From NCBI GenBank assembly GCA_950106755.1, contig OX467084.1, positions 38,753,213 to 38,817,212 on the forward strand: a DNA stretch of 64,000 nt, written 5' to 3'. Below, piece after piece: positions 1 to 11,287 of the stretch. Made by a program: the position numbers and the translations under genes. Each line of letters begins with the position of its first letter. Within the stretch, counting starts at the first letter, position 1. Below the pieces are notes generated by a model. It ran no database searches. It was given only the letters and a program-made list of their open reading frames with translations, and was not told the origin of the DNA. The DNA comes from Climacium dendroides. Taxonomy: Eukaryota; Streptophyta; Bryopsida; Hypnales; Climaciaceae.

Positions 1-2704
1 TGCAAGAGGGCTCCCTTGCGGACTAGCTTCATGGTGCACAACAAGGCCACCCAGACTTCAATTGGTACAACCGTTTGCTTATTGCCCTCCATGCTGCATT
101 AGGTGAGCCAATGTAACATGCATTGTTTGGAAGCAAAAGTTTCCAAACAATTGATATTTTTTAGGATTTACAAGAATGCACCTTCTCCATTATAAATGGC
201 AACCAAAAACAAAATGATATAAATGCTCAACATTCATAGAACAAAGCATAATTATGTAGCACTCAATGATTGGGTGGCAAGCATCTAAAGTATGTCTTTC
301 CATTATAGCTTTTAATGTCAATTTTATTACATAAGCAACAATCTAATATGTTGGCATCTCTCAAAATGCACGATTTGAAATATGAATTTGGACATACCTA
401 TTTTAGAATCTAAACCTTTATGTATGTATTTGTCAGAATTTGTGGTACTAAAATCATACCAACTTAAGTAGTGGAATTGATTGTTTTTGGTTCATCCCTT
501 ATGAGATGAGGTCAACATTTTGCAACAAAAGAACTTGAATTGCTCTTCTACTTCAATTAAAAGACATTTGAGGGAGCTCTTCCAGAACTACGTGAAATCA
601 ATGTTTAAATTGCAAGTATTGCAAATGATTTTGTATGACAAAACTTGATGTGCAGGGTTGGAGTATTTGCATGTGGGTGCGAGGCCAAATATCATACATC
701 GAGATGTCAAAAGCAACAACATTCTTATCACCAAGGATTGGGAAGGGAGAATGGCCGATTTTGGGCTTTCCAAAACAAGCGGTATTAGTGATCAAGATCA
801 ACAAAGAACCCATATGACCACCTTGGTGAAAGGCACTCCTGGGTATTTGGACCCCGAGTAAGACTTGCATTCAAGGTTTTCATGACAAATTCATTTTGAA
901 TGTGTATGTGACTAACTATTTGAAGAGTCTATTAAGTCTATGGAACAATGGACTCGCTCTACTTAAAAACCAATTTTTGCCCTTTTTATTTATTTGTATA
1001 ATCGTGTTGTGTTTATTTTTATTAGTGAGGTTGTAGTATCAATTTTATTAAATTGACAGTATTCCATAACTTGGGCATTTTTAGGATGTGTAGTTTGAAA
1101 TGCAAATCTAAACTTATTTTAATTTTTAATTTCAAGAGATTCATGTAGATCTGGATGACAATTTTCGGTAAAAATTATGATTTGTGCACTAAAGGGTGTG
1201 ATGACAGGTGATTGGTGAAGTTGCATTGTAAGAGATGACCATGTAATTGTTGCAAAGTGAAAGTACTAATCCGATGTCAACAACCATGAAGGGACTGATC
1301 TAAAATTATATGGTAACATCGATTGAATTCGAGGATATTGACAAGCTTATTTGGATCATTTTTTAATTCTTTTTTAAAAAAGTATTAAGGATTAAAATTT
1401 CTTTTTGAATTGAAGGATATATATCCCTAATTCTTTGGTTCTTGTTTTGTAGGTACTTTAGGACAGCCAAGTTGACAACTAAAAGCGATGTGTATAGTTT
1501 TGGGATTATATTGTTGGAATTGGTCACAGGACACCTTCCAATAGACTATTCCAAAGATGATCCTCAACTTCGATGCATTGAAAACTATGTTAGTAACTTC
1601 CTGTAACCTCCTCTTCTTTCACTGGGTAACTATGTTGTTCAATTTCTTTGAGGAACTTGATTGAATTGGGATAGAGGTACAAATTATCTGCGTTTATTGT
1701 TTAGAACATTTGAGTACCAAGATTCCACAACCGGGGAACACGGCAAAGCGCGCCTCATACAATGCATATTGTAGTATACTTCGCAGAATGCCATGCAGAG
1801 GGTCTCACCTGCTCACCTGACACTGTAACTTGCTTGGGGTTTTCCACGTTGTGGGATATTTCCGGTCGATTAGGAATTATGTGGTCGATTATGAAACCTC
1901 TCTCGGGAAGTAATTTCGATGCTCTTGACCCACATATAAGTTCTACATGCACTTGGATGTAATTATCTCCTCGGAGCTTCAGGAAACCTTTCTGGATCAA
2001 TAAACCTTAATGGAGCACCACATTCTTACGTAGGAAGATTGTCTCCAGTTCCCGGATTATCATTTCCGGTTCACTGTTACCACCGGGGAAAACTAGCCAT
2101 CGAGTTTCCCTGTTTGCAACCCTTAATTCCCCTAATTCCCCCGTTCCTAGATCAAGAATCATGTGGGAAACTTCTGGTAATCTGGTCAAGGAAACAAGCG
2201 AAAACTTCCTGAACTCTAAACTGTAAACCCTAATCTCGAATCGCCCTGTGTTTTATTGCCACTGCTTAATCGGACCTGACGCTCATTGTTTGGGGGTTCT
2301 GTGTGCAGGTGCAAAGCCATTACCCCCACAACCTGGCGACCATTGCAGACCCAGAGTTGAAGGGGAACTACGACATACGCAGCATGCAAAAGATTGCGCA
2401 TGTGGCGTTGCGAAGCGTCGCCTTGCAGGGAATCAACCGGCCCACCATGAGCGACGTCGTGGTCGAAATTCGAAGCGCCATGAAACTGATGGAAGCAAGC
2501 GGGGACAGCCTGGTAGCAACCAACACACAACCCTTTCTCGCCAAGCCCGCTACCAGTCCGGCTACTGGACCCGCAATTAGGACTCCACATGCTTTTGCGC
2601 CGGGCCAGCCCAGATCAAGGCCTGGCAGTTCCCCGTCTCTTTCACAGTCCGCGGGATCGGCTTCGGCCACGAGCATTCCTTCCATTGTAGCATATCCACG
2701 ATAG
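1..2704 (+). pseudogene. Receptor-like kinase pseudogene, 3' exons only (copy 1)
   Basis: Four exons match the intact kinase gene at 27718-32760. They are the end of exon 3 (1-102), the catalytic-loop exon (656-857), the subdomain IX exon (1453-1588) and the C-terminal exon (2309-2704). All have GT..AG junctions at the same places as the intact gene. The 656-857 exon carries [14 protein letters not shown] and GTPGYLDPE, and the last exon ends in the same Ser/Pro-rich tail and PR-stop. In the first exon the frame GCG GAC TAG replaces GCA AAC TGG of the intact copy, so a Trp codon has become a stop at 24-26. The 5' exons lie outside the window. Introns are also closely similar to those of the intact copy, so this is a segmental duplication about 30 kb away rather than a retrocopy. 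It is called a pseudogene because of the stop. A sequencing error at that one base would be the alternative. Confidence 0.8.
1716..1932. other. Insertion within intron 5 of RLK copy 1
   Basis: The introns of the two kinase copies run in parallel, except that copy 1 carries about 217 bp of higher-G+C DNA between GTACCAA and TATAAGTTCT. Copy 2 lacks it at about 32009-32010. No clear terminal inverted repeats or target duplication are seen. It may equally be a deletion from copy 2. Confidence 0.45.
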
Positions 2705-4063
2705 CTTCAATCTTGGCAAAATCATGGCTTCAGTTGGACCATGTCACTATTCAGCAATAGAGCTGGGGTGTGACATGAGTGGTTTCTCTCATTTAGTATT
2801 CAGGTATTAATCATATGGTGTTTTTCTCATTTAGTATTGGTATCAATCATATGGTGTTTTTCTCATTTAGTATTGGTAAGATGAGGCTTTGAAATTGTAG
2901 TTGAAGCTACTAATTTTAGCAATTTCAATGTAATGTACAACTTGTATGCGGCCCAAAATGTATATTTGGAACAATGGAACAAAGGTACTTTTACATACAA
3001 TATACAATGAAGATCCATCCATTAAATTAGGTTGTTTGTTTTGTTTGTTGCGGTGAGATCTCCTTGACCATGAGTCTCCCAATCACATGCTTGATACCAT
3101 TGGAAAGCTATCAGTGGAGAAGAGTACACGGGCTTTGTTTTGTGGCATTTCAACCTACAATGTGAAAATTATTGAATTTCAAAAATTTTATGAGTAAAAA
3201 AAAATTAAAAAACCAATTTTTCTTTTGATTGTGGCAACAGCACATGACACACTAGTATCTTCTAAAGAATGAATAATAGTATGTTATATTTTTTTTTAAT
3301 AAAAGAACAATATTTTGTGATTAACATTGATATTTGTTTTGCTTATAATTGTCTTTCAAAAAGATTGTGATTACAGTATATGAGGATTGTTGTTGTCGTG
3401 TAAAATTCCCTTCCATTGTCATTCACTATTCATACAATTTTCACCAAAGTAAAAATTTTCTAGCACATTTTTGGATTTGAATTCATACTTAATATCAAAG
3501 ACAGTACATTAATTTAGTCGTACAATGCATTCCAATTTAAGCTATCACAAAAGAACATATTCTTATATTTTTGTTTAGGGGATCTTGGCTATATCAATGG
3601 CCCTTAGTCAAAATGACAAGCAAAAGGTTTACATTCTTGAAAAATCATTAATAGTCATGGAAAAATTAAATTTTTTTGAAGCAAACTATAATCATATTTT
3701 GATTGTAAAAGTCATTCTTCTAGGAATTCAATAATTTTTTCTAATTTGGTGAATTTTGATGTTTATGTTTTTCTCAATGAATAATTGGCCCCCAAATGCC
3801 CAAGGCCTTTTTTGAGTTTTTTCGAATTTTCTCTAAATTGAATTGAAAGTCAACATTTTGATAAGTTTTATTAATTTTTTTTGAATTGTAAATATAGAAA
3901 TTCAAAATAAACATGTTACTTGGAGATCACATAGGAAAAGAAACACAACAATATCACTTGTAGATTGAAAGATTATAATATTTGATCATGGTGTTAAAAC
4001 TACAAAAGTGATTCAACTACGAAAGTCTTTCAATCTTCTTTTCACATGTCAAATATAATGAAA
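2705..4063. other. 3' flank of RLK copy 1, then A+T-rich DNA without a gene
   Basis: 2705 to about 3190 is the 3' flank of the kinase duplicate. It matches about 32761-33195, including the repeated phrase TTTCTCATTTAGTATT. From about 3200 to 4063 the DNA is A+T-rich with no open frame or recognisable repeat end. Confidence 0.6.
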
Positions 4064-4440
4064 AAATTGGTCACCAAAAAAATATGAGGATAAAGGATCT
4101 AACATACATAACCCCAAACAATTTATAGCTTCTGAAAATCTACTCTATAGTTTTTTTTAAATAAATTTCTAATGTGATTTTTTCTCCAATATCTAGTGTT
4201 TTTGAGGCTTATTTCCAAGAGCCCTCAACACTACAAAAAGTCAAGATTGCAATGGACACCCTTGCACAAAATCTTGAATAGAAATATCATAATCAATCAT
4301 ATTCAAAATTGAATTATAGATGCTAAAATAAAACTTTAAAATAATTTTCAAAAATTATAAAATATTAAAAATAGTAGTTGGTTAGGTTTTATTTAACTTC
4401 AAAATATTTTCAACACCAAAATTTGGTGCCTTGGACATTT
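4064..4440 (+). repeat. A+T-rich dispersed repeat, direct copy R1
   Basis: Begins near TCACCAAAAAAATATGAGG and passes through TCAATTTATAGCTT-like, ATCTAGTGT and GCAATGGACACC-like segments. The same order of segments recurs at 4505-4925 in the same direction and at 8010-8290 (plus 6195-6262) in the opposite direction. It encodes nothing recognisable. Confidence 0.6.
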
Positions 4441-4504
4441 AGGGATTAAAACTGTGAAAATAATTTTAATTTTTTTCAATTTCCTTTTTTTATGTCAAAT
4501 CTAA

Positions 4505-4536
4505 AATCAAGGTCACCTAATAATATGAGGTTAAAA

Positions 4537-4598
<62 letters not shown>

Positions 4599-4925
4599 CT
4601 CCAATCAATTTATAGCTTTTCAAAATCTAATCTACAATTTTTTAAATGAATTTTTGACGTGATTTTTTCCCCAAGATCTAGTGTATTTGAGGCTCATTTC
4701 TTAGAGCTTCTAATACTAGAAAATCAAGATTTACAATGAACATCTTTGCACAAAATCTTCAATAGAAAAATTATAAACCATTTTTAAAAAAAATCAGATT
4801 TTTGATGCTAAAACTAAAAATCTTGAAAAAGAATTCATCTAAAAAAACTACTCAAAGTAGTAACTTGGTAAGGTTCTATTTAACTTCAAAGTTTTGTTGA
4901 CACCAGAATTTGGTACTTCATGCAT
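4505..4925 (+). repeat. A+T-rich dispersed repeat, direct copy R2
   Basis: Second direct copy of the unit at 4064-4440. It contains the (AT)n tract at the place where R1 reads ATCTAACATACATAACC, so the microsatellite has expanded inside the repeat. It ends with CACCAGAATTTGGTACTTC, like the end of R1. Confidence 0.6.
4539..4597. repeat. (AT)n microsatellite
   Basis: About 29 uninterrupted AT dinucleotides inside repeat copy R2. Confidence 0.97.
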
Positions 4926-4932
4926 TCCTAAG

Positions 4933-5088
4933 TTAACCCTTAAAGGATGTAAACCTCCTTGACCAAGATAGTCACCAACATTGATGCCTCCTACTCTTGG
5001 ATCAATAATTACATTCTTTGTTTCTACAATGAACAATGAAGTCATTCATTGACCACTTTATAGCCTCGATGTCCTTTAAGGGTTAACA
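4933..5088. repeat. Short hairpin-forming inverted repeat (small MITE-like)
   Basis: GTTAACCCTTAAAGGA at the left is repeated in reverse at the right (TCCTTTAAGGGTTAAC), giving a 156 bp stem-loop. It directly adjoins the end of R2. No target duplication was identified. Confidence 0.5.
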
Positions 5089-5498
5089 TCTTTGAGAGAT
5101 AGAGAAGGGACCAATTTTATTTTTTGGTGCCAAATTATTTTTTTTCCCACTATATCAATTTTTTGTATTTTGAGAAAATAATTTTCATAAAATGTTTGGG
5201 CATCTAATTTTGGAATTATTTTTCTCCGTCCCTGCCCTACAACTATGGTATGACTGAATGTGAAGAACAATCCAATCAAAAGATCTGAATTGCAAAGAAA
5301 TCAAAACAATCGATTTTGAGCTTGCCATCGTCCAATACAGAAGTGCACAATGAAATTGTTTGGATTTCAGACAAGTAAATTGATTGACAATGTGTTTTTG
5401 AACCAGATTACAAAAGGAACAAGGAGCATGAAGACATCCATCTTCCAGCCCAAGCAAGAATTTCACTACAGAGTAAACCTTGAATTAAGCAGCAACTT

Positions 5499-5757
5499 AG
5501 GGCCGGTTTATACTTGGGGCCAGATTGAGGGCCAGCCGGAACTCTCCAAGTTTGAACCAATAGGAGTGCTCAATTTCTCCAAATCCGGCCCAAGGCGTTT
5601 ATACTTGGGGCCGGATGGAACTACAACTCATCCTACGTGTCGCCTTAGGTGGCATGGTTTTGGCGCCAAACCATCCGGCCCAAGGGAAGCAATCGGGACG
5701 AGGTTTTTGGTGGCCCGAACTCCCATCTAGGGCCGGATTGGGGCCAAATTGGGCTCC
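5499..5757 (+). repeat. GGGCCGG-rich repeat island, copy 1
   Basis: A G+C-rich island in A+T-rich DNA. It starts with TTAGGGCCGGTTTATACTT and is built from repeated GGGCCGG / ATCCGGCCC motifs. A shorter copy lies inverted at 8783-8920. Both copies share the outer sequences AGGGCCGGTTTATACT and CTAGGGCCG. It is probably a small non-autonomous transposon. The open frames across it arise from the G+C composition and are not taken as genes. Confidence 0.55.
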
Positions 5758-6194
5758 TCCGTTGGATTGTACAAATCTCCACTGTCTACGAATGTGAATT
5801 CTTTTGTTTTCTATTTTGGTATGTGCTTGTTAATTGTGAGCTCAAGAAACTTCCACTAATATGCATTGCTAAATTTTTAGAGCTTGATCCGTTGCCAATT
5901 ATATTTCAGTTTGACATTGGGAGTATTGTAGTGGGCTTGGAGCTTTGGAATGGAACTATACACAGTTTATAATACATTATATAAACTTGTTATAATATAA
6001 TATATAAATTCATAATAATATAATATATACAATCTTGTTTGTTTGATAAGATGTTTTATAAAATTATTCTTAAGTGAATATGAGATTTTTAAGCATGTTT
6101 GGTTCAATCATTTTTAATTGACTCAACATAAGATGTTTATTTTTATTTAGAATTTGGTACTTGTTTATTTAATAGAGCTGTTCTTAATTTCTAA
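5758..6194. other. A+T-rich spacer without a gene
   Basis: Low-complexity A+T-rich sequence including runs of TATAATATAATATA near 5990-6025. Nothing coding is seen. Confidence 0.5.
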
Positions 6195-6268
6195 ATGCCC
6201 AAGGTGCCAAATTTTGGTGTGAACAATACTTTGAAGTTTAATAAAACTTAACCAAGTTGTTATTCTTA

Positions 6269-7728
6269 ATCATACTACTAAAATCATAAGTCCCTCTATA
6301 ATATCACAAATGCTACCATTAATACTAGGGGCTCATGCTTGCTATGTAATGCATTCATTGTATCACATATTAGTAAAATTTTGATATATTTGAATAGAAT
6401 GCATGATAATGATTTCAATAAGTCTTTGAAATAATTATTTTAAATATTTTGTAAAAATATTTTCAATCATGCATACATAGAAATCGTATTTTCACACAAT
6501 GTGATATTATAGAAATAGAGTAGCAATTTGCAATCACTTTTGTAATATCACTTTTTACAAAGGGTGATATTATAGAAATAATATAGTTGTTGCAATTAAG
6601 GTGATATTAAAGAGGATCTATAGGATGATATTATAGAGGTAGCAAATTCATTGCTTCTTTTGGCTTTACACTGTTTTGCACTTTTATGATTTTGTGCTTT
6701 TGTGAGCTTTGAGCTTTCATGATTTCAATTTTTTATTGCTACTACCAAATGATTTTGAGAAATTTATTCAATCAAAGCGATTTTGGATTCCACAACAATT
6801 AAGTTGTGCATAAAATTTTTGAGATTTATAAGTTTTTCTTTTCAATTCTTCAATTTGGGTTGTCATTTTTTGTAAGAACTAGTGGTTGGCGCTTGCTATG
6901 CTACACATTCACCATTAGAATTTCATTAGAATATTTATGTATTAGATAGAATGCAGAGCAAGAATTTCAATAAATCTTCAAATAAAAATTACTAAAATCT
7001 TCATATATATATTTTTAATAAATAAGCATATACTGAAATGTACAATAGAAATTTAATGAATGATGAATGATATACGGTAAAAGATACACATACATTAGAA
7101 TGCATTAGAAACTTGACTCAATTTTTACAAACAATGGCAACCCAAATAGAAGAATTTAAAGGAAAAACTTGTAAATCTCAAAAGCTTAGTGAACAATCTA
7201 ATTGTTGTGAAATTCAAAATCGGTTCAATCTAATAAATTTCTCAAATCATTTGGTAGTAATAATAAAAAATTGAAATCATAAGCTCAAAGCTCATAAAAG
7301 GACAAAATCATAAAAATGAAAAAGAAGTATAAAGCCAAAAAAGAAATGGAATTGCTACCTTTATAATATCACCATATTGATCCTCTTTAATATCACCTCA
7401 ATTGCAACGACTATATTATTTTTATAATATCACCCTTTGTAAAAAGTGATATTAGAGAGGTGATTGTGAACTACTACTCTATTTTAGTAATATCACATTG
7501 TATGAAAATATGATTTCTATGTATGCATGATTGGAAATATTTTTATAAAATAATTAAAATAATTATTTTAAAGACTTATCAAAATCATTATCATGCATTC
7601 TATTCAAATATATCAAATTTATATTAATATGTCATACAATGAATGCGTAGCATAGCAAGCACGAGCCCCTAGTATTAATGGTAGCATTTGTGATATTATA
7701 GAGGGACTTATGATTTTAGTAGTATGAT
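6269..7728. repeat. Long inverted repeat (arms A1 and A2) of a foldback-like element
   Basis: Arm A1 (6269 to about 6880) and arm A2 (about 7116-7728) are reverse complements along most of their length. The outer ends read ATCATACTACTAAAATCATA and its complement. The arms contain many GTGATATTATAGA-like segments. The centre, between the arms, is not a simple loop but holds arm B1 of a second inverted pair. No open reading frame is present. Confidence 0.65.
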
Positions 7729-7985
7729 GGAATCAAATTTCTAATGCATTCTAATGTATGTGTATCTTTTATAGTATTTACCATTGCATATGTTTCATTC
7801 ATCATTCAATAAATTTCTAATGTACATTTCAATATATGCTTACTTATAAAAAAATTATACAAAGATTTTAGTCATTTTTATTTGAAGATTTATTGAAATT
7901 TTGGTTCTGTATTCTATCTAATACATAAAAATTCTTATAAAATTCTAATGGTGAATGCGTAGCATAGCAAGCACCAACTGCTAGT
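6881..7985. repeat. Second inverted repeat pair (arms B1 and B2), interlocked with the first
   Basis: B1 (about 6881-7115) starts CTAGTGGTTGGCGCTTGCTA. B2 (about 7735-7985) ends with its complement near GCACCAACTGCTAG. The order along the DNA is A1-B1-A2-B2, so the two pairs interlock rather than nest. The tips of A (CTAGGGGCTCATGCTTGCTAT) and B are related, so both probably derive from one element family. Confidence 0.6.
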
Positions 7986-8290
7986 AGTTTATATAAATTT
8001 TAAAGTCTTTTTTAAGTCTAGTTTTAGCATCAAAAATTCAATTTCCAAAATGATTGATTATGATTTATTTATTCAAGATTTTGTACAAGAGTGTCCATTA
8101 CAATCTTGACTTTCATAGTGCTGAGGGCTTTTGGAAATGAGCTTCAAATACACTAGATCTTGGAGAAAAAATCACATTAAAGATTCATTTAAAAAATTGT
8201 AGAATAGATTTTGAAAAGTCATAAATTGATTGGGATTATGCATATTAGGCCCTTTATCCTCATATTTTTTGGTGACTTGATTTGTTTCAT

Positions 8291-8782
8291 ATTTTTTAGA
8301 TTTTTGTGTAATTAGTTATGAATTTTTTTAAGTTGAAAGGCAACGGGCACTAAAAGTGACCATGTCCTAAAATGTGCTAGTACATTCAATAAAGCAAAAT
8401 GTACCTCTCCGTCATAATCACTCTTAGAGCATGGGGTTTTTTAGAGCAAACTCCCTTATGTATTTATTTTTTTAATTTTAAAGAAAAATCATCATCAATG
8501 AAGTACCTATGTTTTAGCATTAAACATGTTGATTACAAATGCATGTTCTATGTAAGAGGAAAACCAAAACATTAAATTTTTTGTTTTTAAGTAAATAAAT
8601 AAATAAACTTCTTTTTTATTTTAAAAATAAAATATATAGGAACAAAAAAGAAAAAGAAAGAAAAAAGAAAAAAAATCTTTGTTTTTAATTAAAAAGACAA
8701 GAAGAGAAAGATAAACGTGCATGTTTTTATATTTTTTTTTAATTGAGCATTGAGAAAATTCAAGAGCACATGAATTGAAAAT
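8291..8782. other. A+T-rich spacer without a gene
   Basis: Poly-purine/poly-A rich DNA (for example the AAGAAAAAGAAAG run near 8650). No gene or repeat end is recognised. Confidence 0.5.
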
Positions 8783-8920
8783 TCGGCCCTAGAATCCGGC
8801 CCAAGGGGTTTACATTAATTGGGTCCGGATGGAAAAACTTGGACCGGATTGAAGGCCGGATTGAAGGCAAATCCGGCCGGCCTTCCATCCGGCCCAGCCC
8901 ACAGTATAAACCGGCCCTTA
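8783..8920 (-). repeat. GGGCCGG-rich repeat island, copy 2 (inverted)
   Basis: Shorter, inverted copy of the island at 5499-5757. It ends at the right with ATAAACCGGCCCTTA, the complement of the start of copy 1, and contains several ATCCGGCC units. Confidence 0.55.
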
Positions 8921-9956
8921 CTCCACTCCTAACCAAATCCCTGTGCACACCCGAAGCAATGAAGTGGCATCCAAAAAGTGCTAAGCAGCAGGTCGCATGC
9001 TGATAAACATTTCACAATGAGCTGATGGATCTAATCTGCAAACTAAACTGCAAGGAACGTCAATTTTGGTAAATGGGCAATATTCCAATACTTTGGCACC
9101 TTCTAGAACACCCATTTTGAAACATAAGTCCATCCTAGTATGTACAGTATGGTACACTTCATTTACAAATTCTGGGCCTCCGCCTTCCCTGCTCCTCCAT
9201 GGTTTTCAATTCTTTCTCCGATCACCACTATCGTCGGAGGTGCCCTTTGTCCTCTAAATTTTGCGGCCTGGTTCCACTACTAGTCCTATGGCTAGGGCTC
9301 TATGTTCCGCCATCTACTGCATTCCCATTGTGGACTTAAAAAATCACATTCCATTATTCCCTCAAATGGCGTCGCCGCCACTTGATTTTCCATCACCATC
9401 GCACTCCCTTAGAGCTTCACTTCCAGATTAAACGTCATGTTCATTATTTTGGGAGATTGCGGACCTTCAAAAATAACATTGTTCATTTTTGTGCCCCCGA
9501 GATTGAAGTCAATTTAAAATGAATTTAAGTGGAAGGGAATTCAATTTTTGATTTTTTAGTTGCAACTTCCATTAAATTGACAGTTCCATATAATTTGGGT
9601 GTCTCCAGGAAATTAATGGTTTGAGTGATGATAGTCATATCCTACATAAATGCAATGACTAGTTTTTGCTGAACACTAAGTCATGAATTGAACAATTGGT
9701 TGTAAGAAGCTATTTTTTTCATATAGTTGGTCCAAGTTCAATTCCTATGGAATTCGTATGAGCGGCTAAGAAATATACATGATTTGCTATTGATTAGTGA
9801 GCTCTACAAGCAAGAAAGTTGTAACAACCAACGAGCCTCCTATCCAAAATTGTGACAATTGCTTGATATGTTAACGAAATAAAAAGTGGTCTTATCCACT
9901 ACCACTTTTTCCAACTCATACAATTGTATTTTTAAAAGACAATTAGTTACAAAGTG
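8921..9956. other. Intergenic DNA without a recognised gene
   Basis: Moderate G+C near 9160-9420, then A+T-rich. The short open frame at 9066-9257 has no recognisable features and is not taken as a gene. Confidence 0.4.
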
Positions 9957-10691
9957 GGGTGATTGCAAGAAACACTTGTACTATTTTTTGTCATACGTTG
10001 CGGGCTGAGTTGTTTTTTGGCCATAACTTTTGTGTTTTAACTCCAAATGACTTAAGATTTACAAGGAAGGTACTCATGACTATCCTACAACTTCCTTGAT
10101 TTTTTGGTAATTTTCAAAAATAATTTACTATCCAAAAATAGGCCCGAAATAAATGTCACACTTGCCAATTTGGAGGTTTTTAGTACTTTTGAGTACCTTT
10201 TTCATATACCCTACATCAAGAAAATTATATGGAGTTCTTCCTTACATACAAATACAACTTTTCACCGAAGGGTTCTTAAAAATAATTAATTTTGTGTGGT
10301 GTGGAAGTCTATGAAGAGAGCTTCCTTCTGCTTGCATTTTGAAACATATAAAATATTATTTTTGTAAGTTTTTTGGTGAATGACCATCTTCATAAAGTTC
10401 TTAAAAATGGACACATTTTATTTTTTGTATTTACTTATTTTTACTATTTTTAACTAATTTTTGAATCAAAGGTCCTATTTTCTTGAGATTTGGCACTTTT
10501 CAAGTTCTCCTACTTAGAGAATTTTCCTACACATTTCCTTTGGTGAAAACCTTCATTTTAGAGGTATATACATAAGTCATATTTTTAATATTTTTTAAAA
10601 ATTAGTTTTCTAATTTTAAAGTACTCCTAAAGATTTCATGAGTACTATTGAAAAACGCAACAAATAGTACAAGTGTTTCTTGCAATCACCC
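9957..10691. mobile_element. MITE family A, full copy (about 735 bp)
   Basis: Terminal inverted repeats: left GGGTGATTGCAAGAAACACT, and the right end is its complement. The match extends inward through TTGTACTATTTnTTG. The direct repeat AGTG flanks both ends (9953-9956 and 10692-10695). A related full copy is at 63110-63851 and partial copies at 37071-37260 and 57890-58029. It has no transposase and is a non-autonomous DNA element of undetermined superfamily. Confidence 0.75.
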
Positions 10692-10944
10692 AGTGACTTA
10701 ATAATGAAATAATACCAACATACACAATCTCACATAGATAATGTAATTGTGAATATATTAAATATTGTAAATAAGTACATTTGCTACCCAAATAACTACA
10801 CACAAAACATAGAAATACTTGAAACATAAATCTATAAAATCCAATCATAATATTTCAATCCACACCATCTATTCTGTACCAAACAATTCTAAATTATATA
10901 AAATTGTCCATAGTTATGAATAACATTACTATAGAATACTAACT

Positions 10945-11190
10945 ATGGAGAATTTTATTAAAATAGCGATTATTCCATGAAAATGGCATAAAGGGGGACT
11001 GTAAAATGGAAGAAATTCATAGAAAGATGGCACGAGGTGAAGAAATATGGGAGTTGTGTTGCAATTTGGATTTGTTAGGGACAGAATTGGCACATCTATG
11101 AGGTTGACATGCTTAAGAAATGTTGTTGTATGTGCTCTTGACTCACGTAAATGGCATACGGAATATTGCCATTTTAATGAAATTCCCCAT
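10945..11190. mobile_element. MITE family B copy (about 246 bp)
   Basis: Ends ATGGAGAATTTTATTAAAAT and CATTTTAATGAAATTCCCCAT form a terminal inverted repeat. Internally it is the inverted copy of the element at 36021-36270; both contain the GTTGCAATTTGGA / TCCAAATTGCAAC segment. Flanks AACT/AATT may be a decayed target duplication. Confidence 0.75.
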
Positions 11191-11287
11191 AATTATGAAA
11201 CTTAGCTTTAAATACTATAAAGTTCCTCCAAAATATTAGGTTTATGCTCAATCAGAAGTATACGAAGACAAACTCCCATTGATGACC

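Larger units (their letters stand above)
6195..8290 (-). repeat. Inverted copy of the R1/R2 repeat, split by a nested insertion
   Basis: 6195-6262 is the reverse complement of the end of R2 (about 4862-4925). 8010-8290 is the reverse complement of the remainder of R1/R2, ending in CACCAAAAAATATGAGG read backwards. Together they make one inverted copy of the unit, interrupted by about 1.7 kb of inverted-repeat DNA (6269-7985). Confidence 0.5.

Noticed and set aside
2248..2685. Long alternative frames over the last exon of RLK copy 1 (and the same over copy 2)
   Set aside because: They are shadows of the G+C-rich last exon. The kinase frame has matching splice sites and family motifs.
3080..3100. 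TGGTATCA-like primer-binding site (complement of TGATACCATTGG)
   Set aside because: The same text occurs in the 3' flank of both kinase copies and no LTR adjoins it.
4222..4240. CACTACAAAAAGTC as a CACTA terminus
   Set aside because: It lies inside a dispersed repeat and the inverted copy at about 8110 has the same text internally, so it is not an end.
5350..5972. Frames of 107-126 codons across the GGGCCGG island
   Set aside because: They track the repeat's base composition and change frame with it. No protein features.
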